Both the position numbers and the translations under genes were made by a program. Of a DNA stretch of 61,930 nt, positions 54,309-61,930 are shown in pieces. Source of the DNA: NC2004 sp050874905. GTDB taxonomy: Bacteria; Bacillota; Clostridia; Lachnospirales; Lachnospiraceae. Below the pieces are notes generated by a model. The model saw only the letters and a program-made list of their open reading frames with translations, was not told the DNA's origin and did not search any database. Location of the stretch: the NCBI GenBank assembly GCA_050874905.1, contig JBNMLP010000017.1, forward strand, positions 1 to 61,930. Reading direction: 5' to 3'. The stretch's first letter is position 1. Each line of letters opens with the position of its first letter.

Positions 54309-55046
54309 ATGGGACAGTTGATCAAAGTGACTGGGATCGTACTCTCTGCCGGAAATGTTGGCGAATATGATAAGCGCATGGTGATCCTGACCAAGGAGAA
54401 GGGAAAACTCAGCGCATTTGCAAGAGGTGCCAGGAAGATGGGAAGCCCGTATTTGGCGGCGTGCCAGTCATTTTCCTATGGCACCTTTACGTTGTTTTCC
54501 GGAAAAAACTATAACGTGAATGCGGTGGACATCGAAGATTATTTTCCGGAATTAAAGGCGGATCTTACCAAACTTTATACGGGGCTTTATTTTTGCGAGA
54601 TGGCAGATTACTTTACGATCGAGGGAAATGATGATCTGCAGATCATGAAACTTTTGTATGTTTCTTTGCAGGCACTGCGGCATGGGAAGATACGGCCGGA
54701 GCTGATCCGTTACATATTTGAACTAAAATGTATGGCATATTTCGGATGGATGATGGAGACACACCGCTGTATCAATTGCCAGAAGGAAGAGGAGCTTACC
54801 TACTTTCATGGTGGAAAAGGCGGGATGCTCTGCAAGGCTTGTGGCAAACTTTTTCCGGGAACCATTCCGGTGTGTGAATCCACCCTTTATACGTTGCAGT
54901 ATATTATGAATGCGGAAGTGACAAAGCTGTATACTTTTGAAGTGAGTGACACCGTGCTTCATGAATTAAAGCATGTCAGTCAGGCGTATCTGAACGCACA
55001 GGTGGATCATCACTTTAAGTCATTGGAATTTCTGGAATTGATGTAA
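54309..55046 (+). CDS. recO: DNA repair protein RecO
   Basis: The 245-residue protein has an N-terminal OB fold (VTGIVLSAGNVGEYDKRMVILTKEKGKLSAFARGARK) and a helical C-domain with a zinc site (CINCQKEEEL and MLCKACGKLF). It loads RecA with RecR. Starts 22 bases after yqzL. Confidence 0.95.
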   Translation: MGQLIKVTGIVLSAGNVGEYDKRMVILTKEKGKLSAFARGARKMGSPYLAACQSFSYGTFTLFSGKNYNVNAVDIEDYFPELKADLTKLYTGLYFCEMADYFTIEGNDDLQIMKLLYVSLQALRHGKIRPELIRYIFELKCMAYFGWMMETHRCINCQKEEELTYFHGGKGGMLCKACGKLFPGTIPVCESTLYTLQYIMNAEVTKLYTFEVSDTVLHELKHVSQAYLNAQVDHHFKSLEFLELM

Positions 55047-55080
55047 GTGAGCATTTGGCAGATAAGGAAGGTGAAAGAAC

Positions 55081-55446
55081 ATGTGGAATTGTTTGATGGT
55101 TGCGGTTGGTGGTGCGATCGGTGCGGTACTGCGTTATCTGATCAGTCTGATCCCGCTGGAAGCGCAGAGTGGATTTCCGTTTAAAACGCTGCTGATCAAT
55201 ATAGCCGGCTCCTTTGTGATCGGGGTGATCGCAGTGCTGGCACAGAAGCAGTCGTTGTCCCCGTCCGTGGTAATGCTGTTGAAAACAGGAGTGTGCGGCG
55301 GTTTTACAACATTTTCTACGTTTGCGTTAGAATCCAACCAATTGATCAGCAGCGGCAATTATGCGCTTGCCGCAATATACATGTGTGCGAGTGTACTGCT
55401 TAGTGTGGCGGCTGTATTTGCAGCGCAGATCTTATTGCAGGGATGA
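55081..55446 (+). CDS. crcB: Fluoride channel CrcB/Fluc
   Basis: The 121-residue protein has four membrane helices and the CrcB signature (GGAIGAVLRYLIS, GVCGGFTTFSTFALE). It works as a dimer that exports fluoride. There is one gene only, so probably a homodimer. The 34-base gap before it is too short for a fluoride riboswitch. Its 3' end overlaps the convergent MATE gene by 15 bases. Confidence 0.94.
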   Translation: MWNCLMVAVGGAIGAVLRYLISLIPLEAQSGFPFKTLLINIAGSFVIGVIAVLAQKQSLSPSVVMLLKTGVCGGFTTFSTFALESNQLISSGNYALAAIYMCASVLLSVAAVFAAQILLQG

Positions 55447-56784
55447 GGTGCGGCGTCCCTTTTTGATCGTGTAGAGCAGGTAAGCACCACATATGCTGAT
55501 CTGGATAAAGGTTGAGATCGGTGAGGCAAGCCCGATATAAAACAGGGATACGTGTGGCAGGCGGCTCATCAGAAATGATACCGGAATACGCACAAGGAAT
55601 GCTCCGATAAAGCCTTGGATCATAACAAAATTGGTTTTGCCCATGCCGCTGAAAAAACCGTTAAAGCAGAACAATTCTGCGGTGAGCAGGCAGTCGATCG
55701 CATAGGCTTTTAAATAATCCGCAGCCATGGCAATGACCGCTTTATCATTTGCAAACAATCCGGATAACCATGCTCCATGGAAGAAGGCGAGATAGAACAT
55801 AAACAGTGCTGTAACAAAAGAGGTGGCAATGGAATAGAGCAGGGCGCGGTAAGCACGATCCATCTTTCCGGCACCAACATTCTGGGCAATGAAAGAAGAA
55901 AGCGACTGCATGTAGGCGATTGGGATCAACATCAAAAAGGCGCAGACCTTTTCAGCGATACCCACTCCGGCAGACTGGGTAAGTCCAAGGGAATTTACGA
56001 TTGCCATAATGACAAGAAAGGAAATATTGACCAGAAGATCCTGGAGAGAAACCGGGATACCGAAGGTCAATATTTTTTTAATGTGTTCCTTGTGAAAACG
56101 GATATCCTTTCTGGAAAATGTGACATCCATCTTGCGTTTGGAAATAACGATCAGGGAGATGACAACACTGACCGCCTGGGACAGTACGGTGGCAAGTGCG
56201 GCACCGGCTGCACCCCAGTGTAAGGCAGCAACAAAGAACAGATCCAGACCAATGTTGAATACACAGGCGATCGCAACTGTGAGTAACGGGGTTTTGGAAT
56301 CGCCGATCCCACGGAAAATGCTGCCGAGTGTATTGAATGCAACAATGAATAAAATGCCGGCAGAACAGATACGTAAGTACGCAGTTGTTTCAGAAAAGGC
56401 ATGTTCCGGAGCCTTTAAAATGCCGGCAACCAAAGAAGCACCGGCTACAAAAAGTACGGTAAAAATAACTGCGATGAGGAAAAACAACATAATACCGGCA
56501 CCGATCACTGCCCCGGCTTCCTTCTTTTTTCCTTCTCCGAGCTTCTGACCCAGAAGAATGGTGATTCCCATTGCCAGACTGGTCAGGGCGGTAGTGATAC
56601 TCTGCATCATCATACTTCCAGTGGCAACCGCAGAAACATCGGCTGTCGTTGCAAATTTTCCTACGATCAAAAGATCCACAGCACCATACATTGCCTGCAA
56701 AAACAGCGCACCAAGCACTGGAAGTGCAAAGCGAAGCAGCGGTGTTAAGATACGTCCTTTCGTAAAATCAGCGGTATGTTCCAT
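55432..56784 (-). CDS. MATE family efflux transporter
   Basis: The 450-residue protein has 12 hydrophobic segments and MATE features (PVLGALFLQAMYGAVDLLIVGKF near the start, GIGDSKTPLL, and the second-half repeat). MATE proteins export cationic compounds with Na+ or H+. The ATG at 56784 follows AAAGGAGG; the longer frame to 56856 would run through the leader hairpin. The leader (56808-56882) looks like a terminator-type riboswitch. Confidence 0.92.
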   Translation of the reverse strand: MEHTADFTKGRILTPLLRFALPVLGALFLQAMYGAVDLLIVGKFATTADVSAVATGSMMMQSITTALTSLAMGITILLGQKLGEGKKKEAGAVIGAGIMLFFLIAVIFTVLFVAGASLVAGILKAPEHAFSETTAYLRICSAGILFIVAFNTLGSIFRGIGDSKTPLLTVAIACVFNIGLDLFFVAALHWGAAGAALATVLSQAVSVVISLIVISKRKMDVTFSRKDIRFHKEHIKKILTFGIPVSLQDLLVNISFLVIMAIVNSLGLTQSAGVGIAEKVCAFLMLIPIAYMQSLSSFIAQNVGAGKMDRAYRALLYSIATSFVTALFMFYLAFFHGAWLSGLFANDKAVIAMAADYLKAYAIDCLLTAELFCFNGFFSGMGKTNFVMIQGFIGAFLVRIPVSFLMSRLPHVSLFYIGLASPISTFIQISICGAYLLYTIKKGRRTSSLQ

Positions 56785-56807
56785 GTGAAAACCTCCTTTA
56801 TTTCCAT

Positions 56808-56882
56808 AAAAAAACCGGATAAGCAAACCTGGCGCACCAGGCATCTTATCCGGCAATATAGTTACGACTATATTCCTCCGAT
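56808..56882 (-). promoter_or_regulatory. Structured leader with terminator; candidate guanidine-IV (mepA-type) riboswitch
   Basis: Reading the minus strand, a first hairpin (AATATAGT/ACTATATT with loop CGTA, 56874-56855) is followed by a strong stem CCGGATAAG/CTTATCCGG (56853-56845 and 56823-56815). This encloses an inner CCTGG/CCAGG stem and ends in seven T, so it is an intrinsic terminator ahead of the MATE start. Such a leader before a MATE gene in Clostridia suggests the guanidine-IV class, but I cannot compare it with the consensus here. Confidence 0.55.
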
Positions 56883-56888
56883 GAGTGT

Positions 56889-56916
56889 ATTATAACAGAA
56901 AATAAAAGAAATGCAA
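56889..56916 (-). promoter_or_regulatory. Sigma-A promoter of the MATE transcript
   Basis: On the minus strand TTGCAT (56916-56911) and TATAAT (56894-56889) are 16 bases apart. Transcription would begin just before the structured leader. Confidence 0.65.
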
Positions 56917-57005
56917 GAGGGGAGAAAAGTAAGAGAGAAAGGGAAAAAAGGATGATTTGTAATGATGAAATGAAGTTCGCAAAACAAAAATAATTTTGCA
57001 ATTGC

Positions 57006-57034
57006 TTGCATATCTGCGATAAAATGATTATAAT
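57006..57034 (+). promoter_or_regulatory. Sigma-A promoter of the WYL regulator gene
   Basis: TTGCAT (57006-57011) and TATAAT (57029-57034) have a 17-base spacer. It leaves an AT-rich leader of about 100 bases in which I see no clear structure. Confidence 0.6.
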
Positions 57035-57138
57035 ATAAATGTCGAATAAAATAAATATTACTCGATTTAATTTTCTATGGGGAATATATTACACATACGA
57101 TATGGTAGAATATACTAAAATACAGTAGGGAGAAACGA

Positions 57139-58104
57139 ATGGGGCAGAACAGACTTTTAGCGATCTACATATTACGAATATTACAGTCCTATGCCAGTAA
57201 GGAGCAAAAAATGTCGCAGGCACAGATGCTTCAATATCTGGAACGTGACTATGGAATCACCGTAGACCGCAAGACATTGTCTGCCTATTTAAAGCAGCTG
57301 CGTGAGGAGGAGTATATTAAAGGGCAACGGGGATTTTATCGTGTTAATTATTTTAATGATTCAGAACTGAGACTGTTGATCGATGGAGTGCTGTTTGGAC
57401 AGCATGTACCAACTGCAGATGCGAAAACGTTGATCAATAAACTTAAATATCTTACAAGCGCATCCTTGCGCAATCGATTGAAACATATCTATTATTTGGA
57501 AGGAATCCACCACACGGACAATCCCAAGTTGTATTCCATATTGGATACGCTGGATAATGCCATTGAGCAAAAGCGGAAAGTGGAGATCGTGCAGTGTTCC
57601 TATAACACGAAGGGAGAACTGGTGGAACGCTCAACGGCTGTTGTCAGCCCTTATTACATTGTAGCTTCCAAATCTATGTATTATCTGATCTGCTACGCCA
57701 ACCGGTTTGACGATGTGGAGAACCGCCGGATTGACCGTATCCTGTCGGCAAAGATCTTATCCGAACAAGCTACCCCGCTAAGGGAGATTGGAAACTACCG
57801 CCAGTGTCCGTTTTCCCTGTCAAAGTATATGAAAGAGCATATCTACATGTTTTCGGGAGAATGTGAATGGATCACAATGAAAGTCGAAACGAAAGCAATC
57901 GGAGATGTCATCGACTGGTACGGAAAAGATTTCCGAATATTGGAGGAGCAGGAAGAGTATGTCATCCTGCGATTAACGGCGAATAGTAATGCGGTGTATT
58001 ACTGGGCGTTGCAGTATGGGGCAAAGGTTGAGATCTTGAAACCGCAGTCGTTGCGTAACCGGATCCGGGAAGGGTTAGAAGAGATGCTGGAGAAATATCA
58101 GTGA
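57139..58104 (+). CDS. WYL-domain transcriptional regulator
   Basis: The 321-residue protein has an N-terminal winged helix (LLAIYILRILQSYASKEQKMS... DRKTLSAYLKQLREEEYI) and a WYL domain (about residues 140-220; STAVVSPYYIVASKSMYYLICY, ENRRIDRILSAKI), then a C-terminal WCX-like domain. WYL regulators sense ligands and often control phage-defence genes. It stands directly before hsdM, and an inverted repeat (58142-58166) lies between them. Confidence 0.88.
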   Translation: MGQNRLLAIYILRILQSYASKEQKMSQAQMLQYLERDYGITVDRKTLSAYLKQLREEEYIKGQRGFYRVNYFNDSELRLLIDGVLFGQHVPTADAKTLINKLKYLTSASLRNRLKHIYYLEGIHHTDNPKLYSILDTLDNAIEQKRKVEIVQCSYNTKGELVERSTAVVSPYYIVASKSMYYLICYANRFDDVENRRIDRILSAKILSEQATPLREIGNYRQCPFSLSKYMKEHIYMFSGECEWITMKVETKAIGDVIDWYGKDFRILEEQEEYVILRLTANSNAVYYWALQYGAKVEILKPQSLRNRIREGLEEMLEKYQ

Positions 58105-58141
58105 AATAACGGTGAAAGCCGCTAAAATATTGAGCTGGGAT

Positions 58142-58166
58142 AAAGTGGGACATTTTGGCCCACTTT
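58142..58166. promoter_or_regulatory. Inverted repeat between the WYL gene and hsdM, candidate operator
   Basis: AAAGTGGG (58142-58149), nine bases, then CCCACTTT (58159-58166): perfect arms. It is 19 bases before the hsdM -35. No T run follows, so an operator is more likely than a terminator. Confidence 0.55.
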
Positions 58167-58184
58167 GGTATATGGCAAATTTTG

Positions 58185-58214
58185 TTGTCATGCTTTTAAG
58201 TGATTTGATATAAT
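58185..58214 (+). promoter_or_regulatory. Promoter of hsdM
   Basis: TTGTCA (58185-58190) and TATAAT (58209-58214) have an 18-base spacer, 57 bases before the start codon. Confidence 0.55.
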
Positions 58215-58270
58215 ACTGTTTGAATAACAGATATGTATCTGAATGCTATATTGGAAAGTGAGGAATTGTT

Positions 58271-59773
58271 GTGGCGAATAAAAATACAGCAGATATTGGA
58301 TTTGAGAAAAAGATATGGGATGCAGCTTGTGTATTGCGTGGAAACATGGACGCTTCAGAATATAAAAATGTGGTATTAGGTCTTATCTTTTTGAAATATA
58401 TATCGGATCGATTTGAGGAAAAATATAAAGAGTTGGTAGAAGAGGGAGATGGATTTGAGGAAGATATCGATGAATATACGTCTGAGGGAATCTTTTTTGT
58501 TCCGGTAGGTGCACGCTGGAGTGAAATAGCAGCCAAAGCTCATACTCCAGAAATTGGAACAGTGATAGATGATGCTATGCGTGCAATCGAGAAAGAGAAT
58601 AAACGCTTAAAGGATATTCTTCCCAAAAATTTTGCACGTCCGGAATTAGACAAGCGTAGGTTGGGGGAAGTTGTAGATTTATTTACTAATATTCAAATGA
58701 TTGAACATGGTAGTGAAAAAGATATTCTTGGGCGGACATATGAATATTGTTTGTCCATGTTTGCGGAGCAGGAAGGAAAACGAGGTGGAGAATTTTTTAC
58801 ACCTTCTTGTGTTGTCCGTACATTGGTAGAAGTGTTAAAACCATTTAAGGGGCGTGTATATGATCCGTGTTGTGGTTCAGGAGGCATGTTTGTACAGTCG
58901 GCACGTTTCGTAGAAAATCATAGTGGAAATATTAGTAATATTTCTATCTATGGTCAGGATTCTAATCCGACAACATGGAAAATGGCACAGATGAACCTGG
59001 CTATTCGGGGAATAGAACCCGATTTAGGAAAATATGCAGCAGATACTTTCTTAGATGATCGGCATCCAACACTTCGAGCAGATTATATTATGGCAAATCC
59101 TCCGTTTAATCTTTCAGACTGGGGCTTAGATAAATTGAAAGAGGATGTGCGTTGGCAGTATGGTACACCACCAGCAGGAAATGCCAACTTTGCATGGCTG
59201 CAACATATGATCTATCATCTTGCACCAGCAGGACGCATTGGCATGGTGCTTGCAAATGGTTCCCTTTCTTCGCAATCAGGAGGAGAAGGGGATATCCGAA
59301 AGAATATTGTGAATGCAGACTTAGTAGAATGTATTGTTGCAATGCCTGCACAGTTGTTTTATACAACACAGATTCCGGTTTCACTTTGGTTCCTGAATAA
59401 GCAGAAGAAACAGTCAGAAAAGACATTGTTTATTGATGCACGAAAAATGGGAACCATGGTGAGTCGTAAGCTTCGCGAACTGACGGAGGAAGATATTAAA
59501 AAGATTGCGGATAGCTATACCGCATATGTAGATGGAACCTTGGAAAATGTTAAAGGATTTTCGGCAGTTGTATCTACGGAAGAAATTGCCAAACAGGACT
59601 ATATTTTAACTCCGGGGCGTTACGTTGGAATCGAGGAGCAGGAGGATGATGGAGAACCATTTGAAGAGAAAATGGGGCGGTTGACATCTGAGCTTTCGGA
59701 ATTATTTGCGCAGAGTCGTGAATTGGAAGATGAAATACGAAAAAATTTGGGGGCATTGGGGTATGAAATCTAG
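58271..59773 (+). CDS. hsdM: Type I restriction-modification system methyltransferase subunit
   Basis: The 500-residue protein has the HsdM N-terminal helical domain and an N6-adenine methyltransferase domain with the SAM motif DPCCGSGG (residues 198-205) and catalytic NPPF (276-279). Start GTG at 58271. It forms M2S with HsdS. The hsdS ATG lies within its last codons. No hsdR is in the window; it may lie beyond the right end. Confidence 0.95.
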   Translation: MANKNTADIGFEKKIWDAACVLRGNMDASEYKNVVLGLIFLKYISDRFEEKYKELVEEGDGFEEDIDEYTSEGIFFVPVGARWSEIAAKAHTPEIGTVIDDAMRAIEKENKRLKDILPKNFARPELDKRRLGEVVDLFTNIQMIEHGSEKDILGRTYEYCLSMFAEQEGKRGGEFFTPSCVVRTLVEVLKPFKGRVYDPCCGSGGMFVQSARFVENHSGNISNISIYGQDSNPTTWKMAQMNLAIRGIEPDLGKYAADTFLDDRHPTLRADYIMANPPFNLSDWGLDKLKEDVRWQYGTPPAGNANFAWLQHMIYHLAPAGRIGMVLANGSLSSQSGGEGDIRKNIVNADLVECIVAMPAQLFYTTQIPVSLWFLNKQKKQSEKTLFIDARKMGTMVSRKLRELTEEDIKKIADSYTAYVDGTLENVKGFSAVVSTEEIAKQDYILTPGRYVGIEEQEDDGEPFEEKMGRLTSELSELFAQSRELEDEIRKNLGALGYEI

Positions 59774-60275
59774 ACTTGCTGCTATTTGTAATTATGTTGA
59801 AGGAAAAATTAGTGTTGCAGAATTAGACGAGAATACATATATATCTACAGAAAATATGATAACTAATAGGCAGGGAATATGTAAGGCATCGTCTCTTCCA
59901 AAAACGTTAACTACTCGGATATTTAAAAAGGGGGATGTACTTGTTTCAAATATAAGACCATATTTTAAAAAAATATGGCATGCTACATGCGATGGTGGCT
60001 GTTCAAATGATGTTTTGGTTTTTAGGAATAAGGAAAATATTGATAGTACATTCCTTTACTATGTGCTTTCAAATGATTCTTTTTTTGAATATTCGATAGC
60101 AACTGCTAAGGGAACTAAGATGCCTCGAGGAGATAAGAAAGCTATTATGGAATACAAAGTAGAGTGTTTCACTTATGAAATACAAAAAAAAATTGCAAAT
60201 TTTTTACGCAAGTTAGATTTGAAAATAAAAATAAATATGAAAATAAATAGGAATTTAGTGGAGTACGCCGCATAA
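59763..60275 (+). CDS. hsdS: HsdS specificity subunit, N-terminal half (frame ends early)
   Basis: The 170-residue frame carries the first target-recognition domain (RLAAICNYVEGKISVAELDE... NIRPYFKKIW... KMPRGDKKAIMEYKV) and the first half of the central helix (IQKKIANFLRKLDLKIKIN...NRNLVE), then YAA and a stop. The stop arises from a 28-bp duplication (60246-60273): without it the frame runs on as NRNLVEQAQAVFNSW into the next gene. It may still be made as a half-subunit. The region is more AT-rich than the core genome. Confidence 0.85.
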   Translation: MKSRLAAICNYVEGKISVAELDENTYISTENMITNRQGICKASSLPKTLTTRIFKKGDVLVSNIRPYFKKIWHATCDGGCSNDVLVFRNKENIDSTFLYYVLSNDSFFEYSIATAKGTKMPRGDKKAIMEYKVECFTYEIQKKIANFLRKLDLKIKINMKINRNLVEYAA

Positions 60276-60291
60276 TAGGAATTTAGTGGAG
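60246..60291. repeat. 18-bp direct repeat that splits hsdS
   Basis: AATAGGAATTTAGTGGAG occurs at 60246-60263 and at 60274-60291, separated by TACGCCGCAT. The 28-bp period is not a multiple of three and shifts the frame inside the central conserved region of hsdS. Confidence 0.95.
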
Positions 60292-61008
60292 CAAGCACAA
60301 GCAGTTTTTAATTCATGGTTTGTAAAATATGAACCTTTTGATGAACCAATGAAAGAAAATCCTACAGGTTTTGAAGCTCCAGAATCTTTTGAATATATTC
60401 AAATTGATTCGTTGGGACATGTTCTTGAAACAGGAAGAAGACCTAAAGGCGGAGCAGTGTCAGAAGGCATTCCAAGCGTAGGTGCTGAAAGTATTAAGGG
60501 AATTGGAACATTTAATACAAGCAATATTAAATATATTCCTGTCGATTTTGCAGCAAAACAGAAAACAGGAAAAGTCAATGGCTATGAGCTGATGATTTAT
60601 AAAGATGGTGGAAAACCTGGTGAGTTTCATCCGAACTTTTCTATGTTTGGTGAAGGTTATCCATTTGATGAGTTCTTTATTAATGAGCATGTGTTTAAAC
60701 TTGATTTTTGTGATAGAGGTTATAACGAATTCGCATATTTTTGGTTTCAGACTGACTATGTTATGAATTGGTTAGAGAACAATGGAGGCAAAGCTGCGAT
60801 TCCGGGAATTAACCAGACTGTGGTTAATTCTATTTGGATATTGAGTCCTGATAGTCCTAAGGTGAAGGAGTACTGTGAGTGGATACAACCTTTGTTTACA
60901 CAGATACTTAAGAATTGTTACTCAAATCTTAGACTTGCAGAATTACGTGATACCTTACTTCCAAAACTTATGTCAGGAGAACTTGATGTTTCAGATTTGG
61001 ATATTTAG
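60286..61008 (+). CDS. hsdS: HsdS specificity subunit, C-terminal half
   Basis: The 240-residue frame opens with the rest of the central conserved helix (VEQAQAVFNSWFVKYEPF), then the second target-recognition domain (HVLETGRRPKGGAVSEGIPSVGAE... INEHVFKLDF... AAIPGINQTVVNSIWI) and the end helix (LRLAELRDTLLPKLMSGELDV). A GTG at 60286 with AGGA six bases before could restart translation after the stop at 60275, so two half-subunits may be produced from one mRNA. Confidence 0.85.
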   Translation: MEQAQAVFNSWFVKYEPFDEPMKENPTGFEAPESFEYIQIDSLGHVLETGRRPKGGAVSEGIPSVGAESIKGIGTFNTSNIKYIPVDFAAKQKTGKVNGYELMIYKDGGKPGEFHPNFSMFGEGYPFDEFFINEHVFKLDFCDRGYNEFAYFWFQTDYVMNWLENNGGKAAIPGINQTVVNSIWILSPDSPKVKEYCEWIQPLFTQILKNCYSNLRLAELRDTLLPKLMSGELDVSDLDI

Positions 61009-61094
61009 TTACTCCGATAAATGGTAATTTGCTGAAATAACTGTTACTGAAATGATTGTTAGGTAAAATATACCTCAAAAAGGAGGTATGCTTT

Positions 61095-61790
61095 ATGGAT
61101 CAAGAAAAGATAAATATGATTATGTCTCAAATGGCAGATATTCTTGATAATATGCAGTTGTTGCAGTTGAAGAAAGTATTAGAGGAAGTAGATAGTGGGG
61201 AGAGAAAAAAAGATGATTCAGAAGACTTATTAAAACGTTTTATTTCTACTAAACGTCTGGAAGGTCGATCAGAAAGAACATTATCGTATTACCAGATGAC
61301 AATAGAAAAGATGTTGAATTCATTGAATAAGAATGTACGAGCTATTACAACGGATGATTTAAGACAGTATCTTTCAGATTATCAAGAATCGCATAATGTC
61401 TGTAACATGAGTGTAGATAATATACGCAGAAATTTATCGAGTTTTTTTAATTGGCTTGAGGATGAAAATTATATTTTGAAAAGCCCTGTTCGTCGAATAC
61501 ATAGAATTAAGTCTACAGCTTCGGTTAAGGAAGCATACACTGATGATGAAGTTGAAAGACTTCGGGATAATTGTGATGAAATAAGAGATTTGGCTTTGAT
61601 TGAAATGCTCGCTTCAACCGGAATGAGAATTGGTGAATTAGTTTTGCTAAACCGTGATGACATTGATTTTATTGAAAGAGAATGTAAGGTTCTAGGTAAA
61701 GGAGATAAGGAAAGAATTGTATATTTTGATGCTCGTACAAAATTGCATTTACAAGAATACTTGATTTCACGGGAAGATGATAATGAAGCA
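61095..61790 (+). pseudogene. Tyrosine recombinase, truncated before the catalytic C-terminus
   Basis: An N-terminal SAM-like core-binding domain (about residues 45-125) and the beginning of the catalytic domain are present, with Arg178 (TGMRIGE) and the beta-hairpin Lys region GKGDKER. Similarity stops at residue 232 (DDNEA, ending 61790). The His-x-x-Arg box, second His and Tyr are missing, and the frame runs on to 61898 in foreign sequence. AAAGGAGG precedes the ATG at 61095. Recombinases of this kind often sit beside hsdS and invert its halves. It is probably inactive. Confidence 0.8.
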
Positions 61791-61930
61791 TGCTCCAAAG
61801 GATTCGTCCCAAATGCAGGCATATTTAGTCGCATTGTAAAGGGCGTATCGAAGATAGCGGGAACCACGTTTTTCCATATGGGAGTAGCAGTTATCTAACT
61901 GCCCCGATTGGTAAGTAGATGGAGACATTC
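61791..61930 (-). mobile_element. IS110-family transposase fragment (C-terminal part), runs off the window
   Basis: Read on the minus strand from 61928, the frame gives YQSGQLDN followed by HMEKRGSRYLRYAL and YACIWDESFGA, typical of the C-terminal transposase_20 region of IS110/IS1111 elements. The similarity ends at about 61793, short of the usual C-terminus, where recombinase sequence begins, so this is not a clean element end. The rest lies beyond the right edge. Confidence 0.7.

Noticed and set aside
55047..55080. Fluoride riboswitch before crcB
   Set aside because: The gap is 34 bases, too short for the aptamer, and no pseudoknot pattern is seen.
61469..61867. Minus-strand frame of 132 residues opposite the recombinase
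   Set aside because: It is the reverse of the recombinase coding sequence for most of its length and has a biased Ser/Leu composition.

Overview
The window looks like chromosomal DNA of a spore-forming, probably motile Lachnospiraceae-type Clostridium (Firmicutes). The evidence is the complete spoIIIAA-AH operon, spo0A, spoIVB, sigH and a SleB-type hydrolase; a CIRCE-controlled groESL; an Nfn-type flavoprotein pair; and a sigma-D-like (motility) promoter in front of FliD-like genes. Base composition is moderately AT-rich and even until the type I restriction region at the right end, which is more AT-rich. The right end stops inside a mobile-element fragment, so the window may be a whole contig.

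Layout. 1-3.5 kb: paired terminators and a large minus-strand zinc-ribbon/charged-helix/SHOCT protein with tandem repeats. 3.7-8.6 kb: spoIIIAA-AH. 8.7-17.7 kb: a housekeeping run of Asp23, nusB, xseA, xseB, ispA, dxs, tlyA, nadK, argR and recN. 17.8-21.2 kb: spoIVB, spo0A and a divergent spo0A paralogue. 21.3-26.9 kb: glgA, a Thr-rich lipoprotein, rqcH and a metal permease. 26.9-30.7 kb: two FliD-like proteins behind a sigma-D-like promoter, a transglutaminase-like protein and a HAAS-like membrane protein. 30.8-36.8 kb: tRNA-Val, tRNA-Met, ispF, cysS, mrnC, rlmB, sigH, an Hsp70 and tRNA-Thr. 37-44 kb: SleB-type hydrolase, glnS, DUF2225, a DUF6062-like protein (minus), groESL, and a Bax-inhibitor-like protein. 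44.1-44.3 kb: a roughly 150-nt imperfect palindrome between convergent genes. 44.3-55.4 kb: maf (minus), nfnAB-like genes, a small membrane protein, guaB, an amidase, an M16C peptidase, era, yqzL, recO, crcB. 55.4-56.9 kb: a MATE exporter (minus) behind a leader that looks like a transcription-terminating riboswitch. 57.1-61.9 kb: a WYL regulator, hsdM, an hsdS split in two by a 28-bp duplication, a tyrosine recombinase cut off before its catalytic His/Arg/Tyr, and an IS110-type transposase fragment.

How the genes work together. The sporulation genes form a coherent programme: SigH and Spo0A for entry, SpoIIIA for the feeding-tube complex, SpoIVB for sigma-K activation, and a SleB-type enzyme for cortex lysis. 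The central block supplies isoprenoid precursors (dxs, ispA, ispF), NADP, nucleotide and redox metabolism, DNA repair, tRNA charging and rRNA processing.

The less ordinary items are the Spo0A paralogue with Glu at the phosphoacceptor position, the FliD-like pair, the interrupted hsdS with its recombinase, the MATE leader RNA, and the large convergent-gene hairpin.
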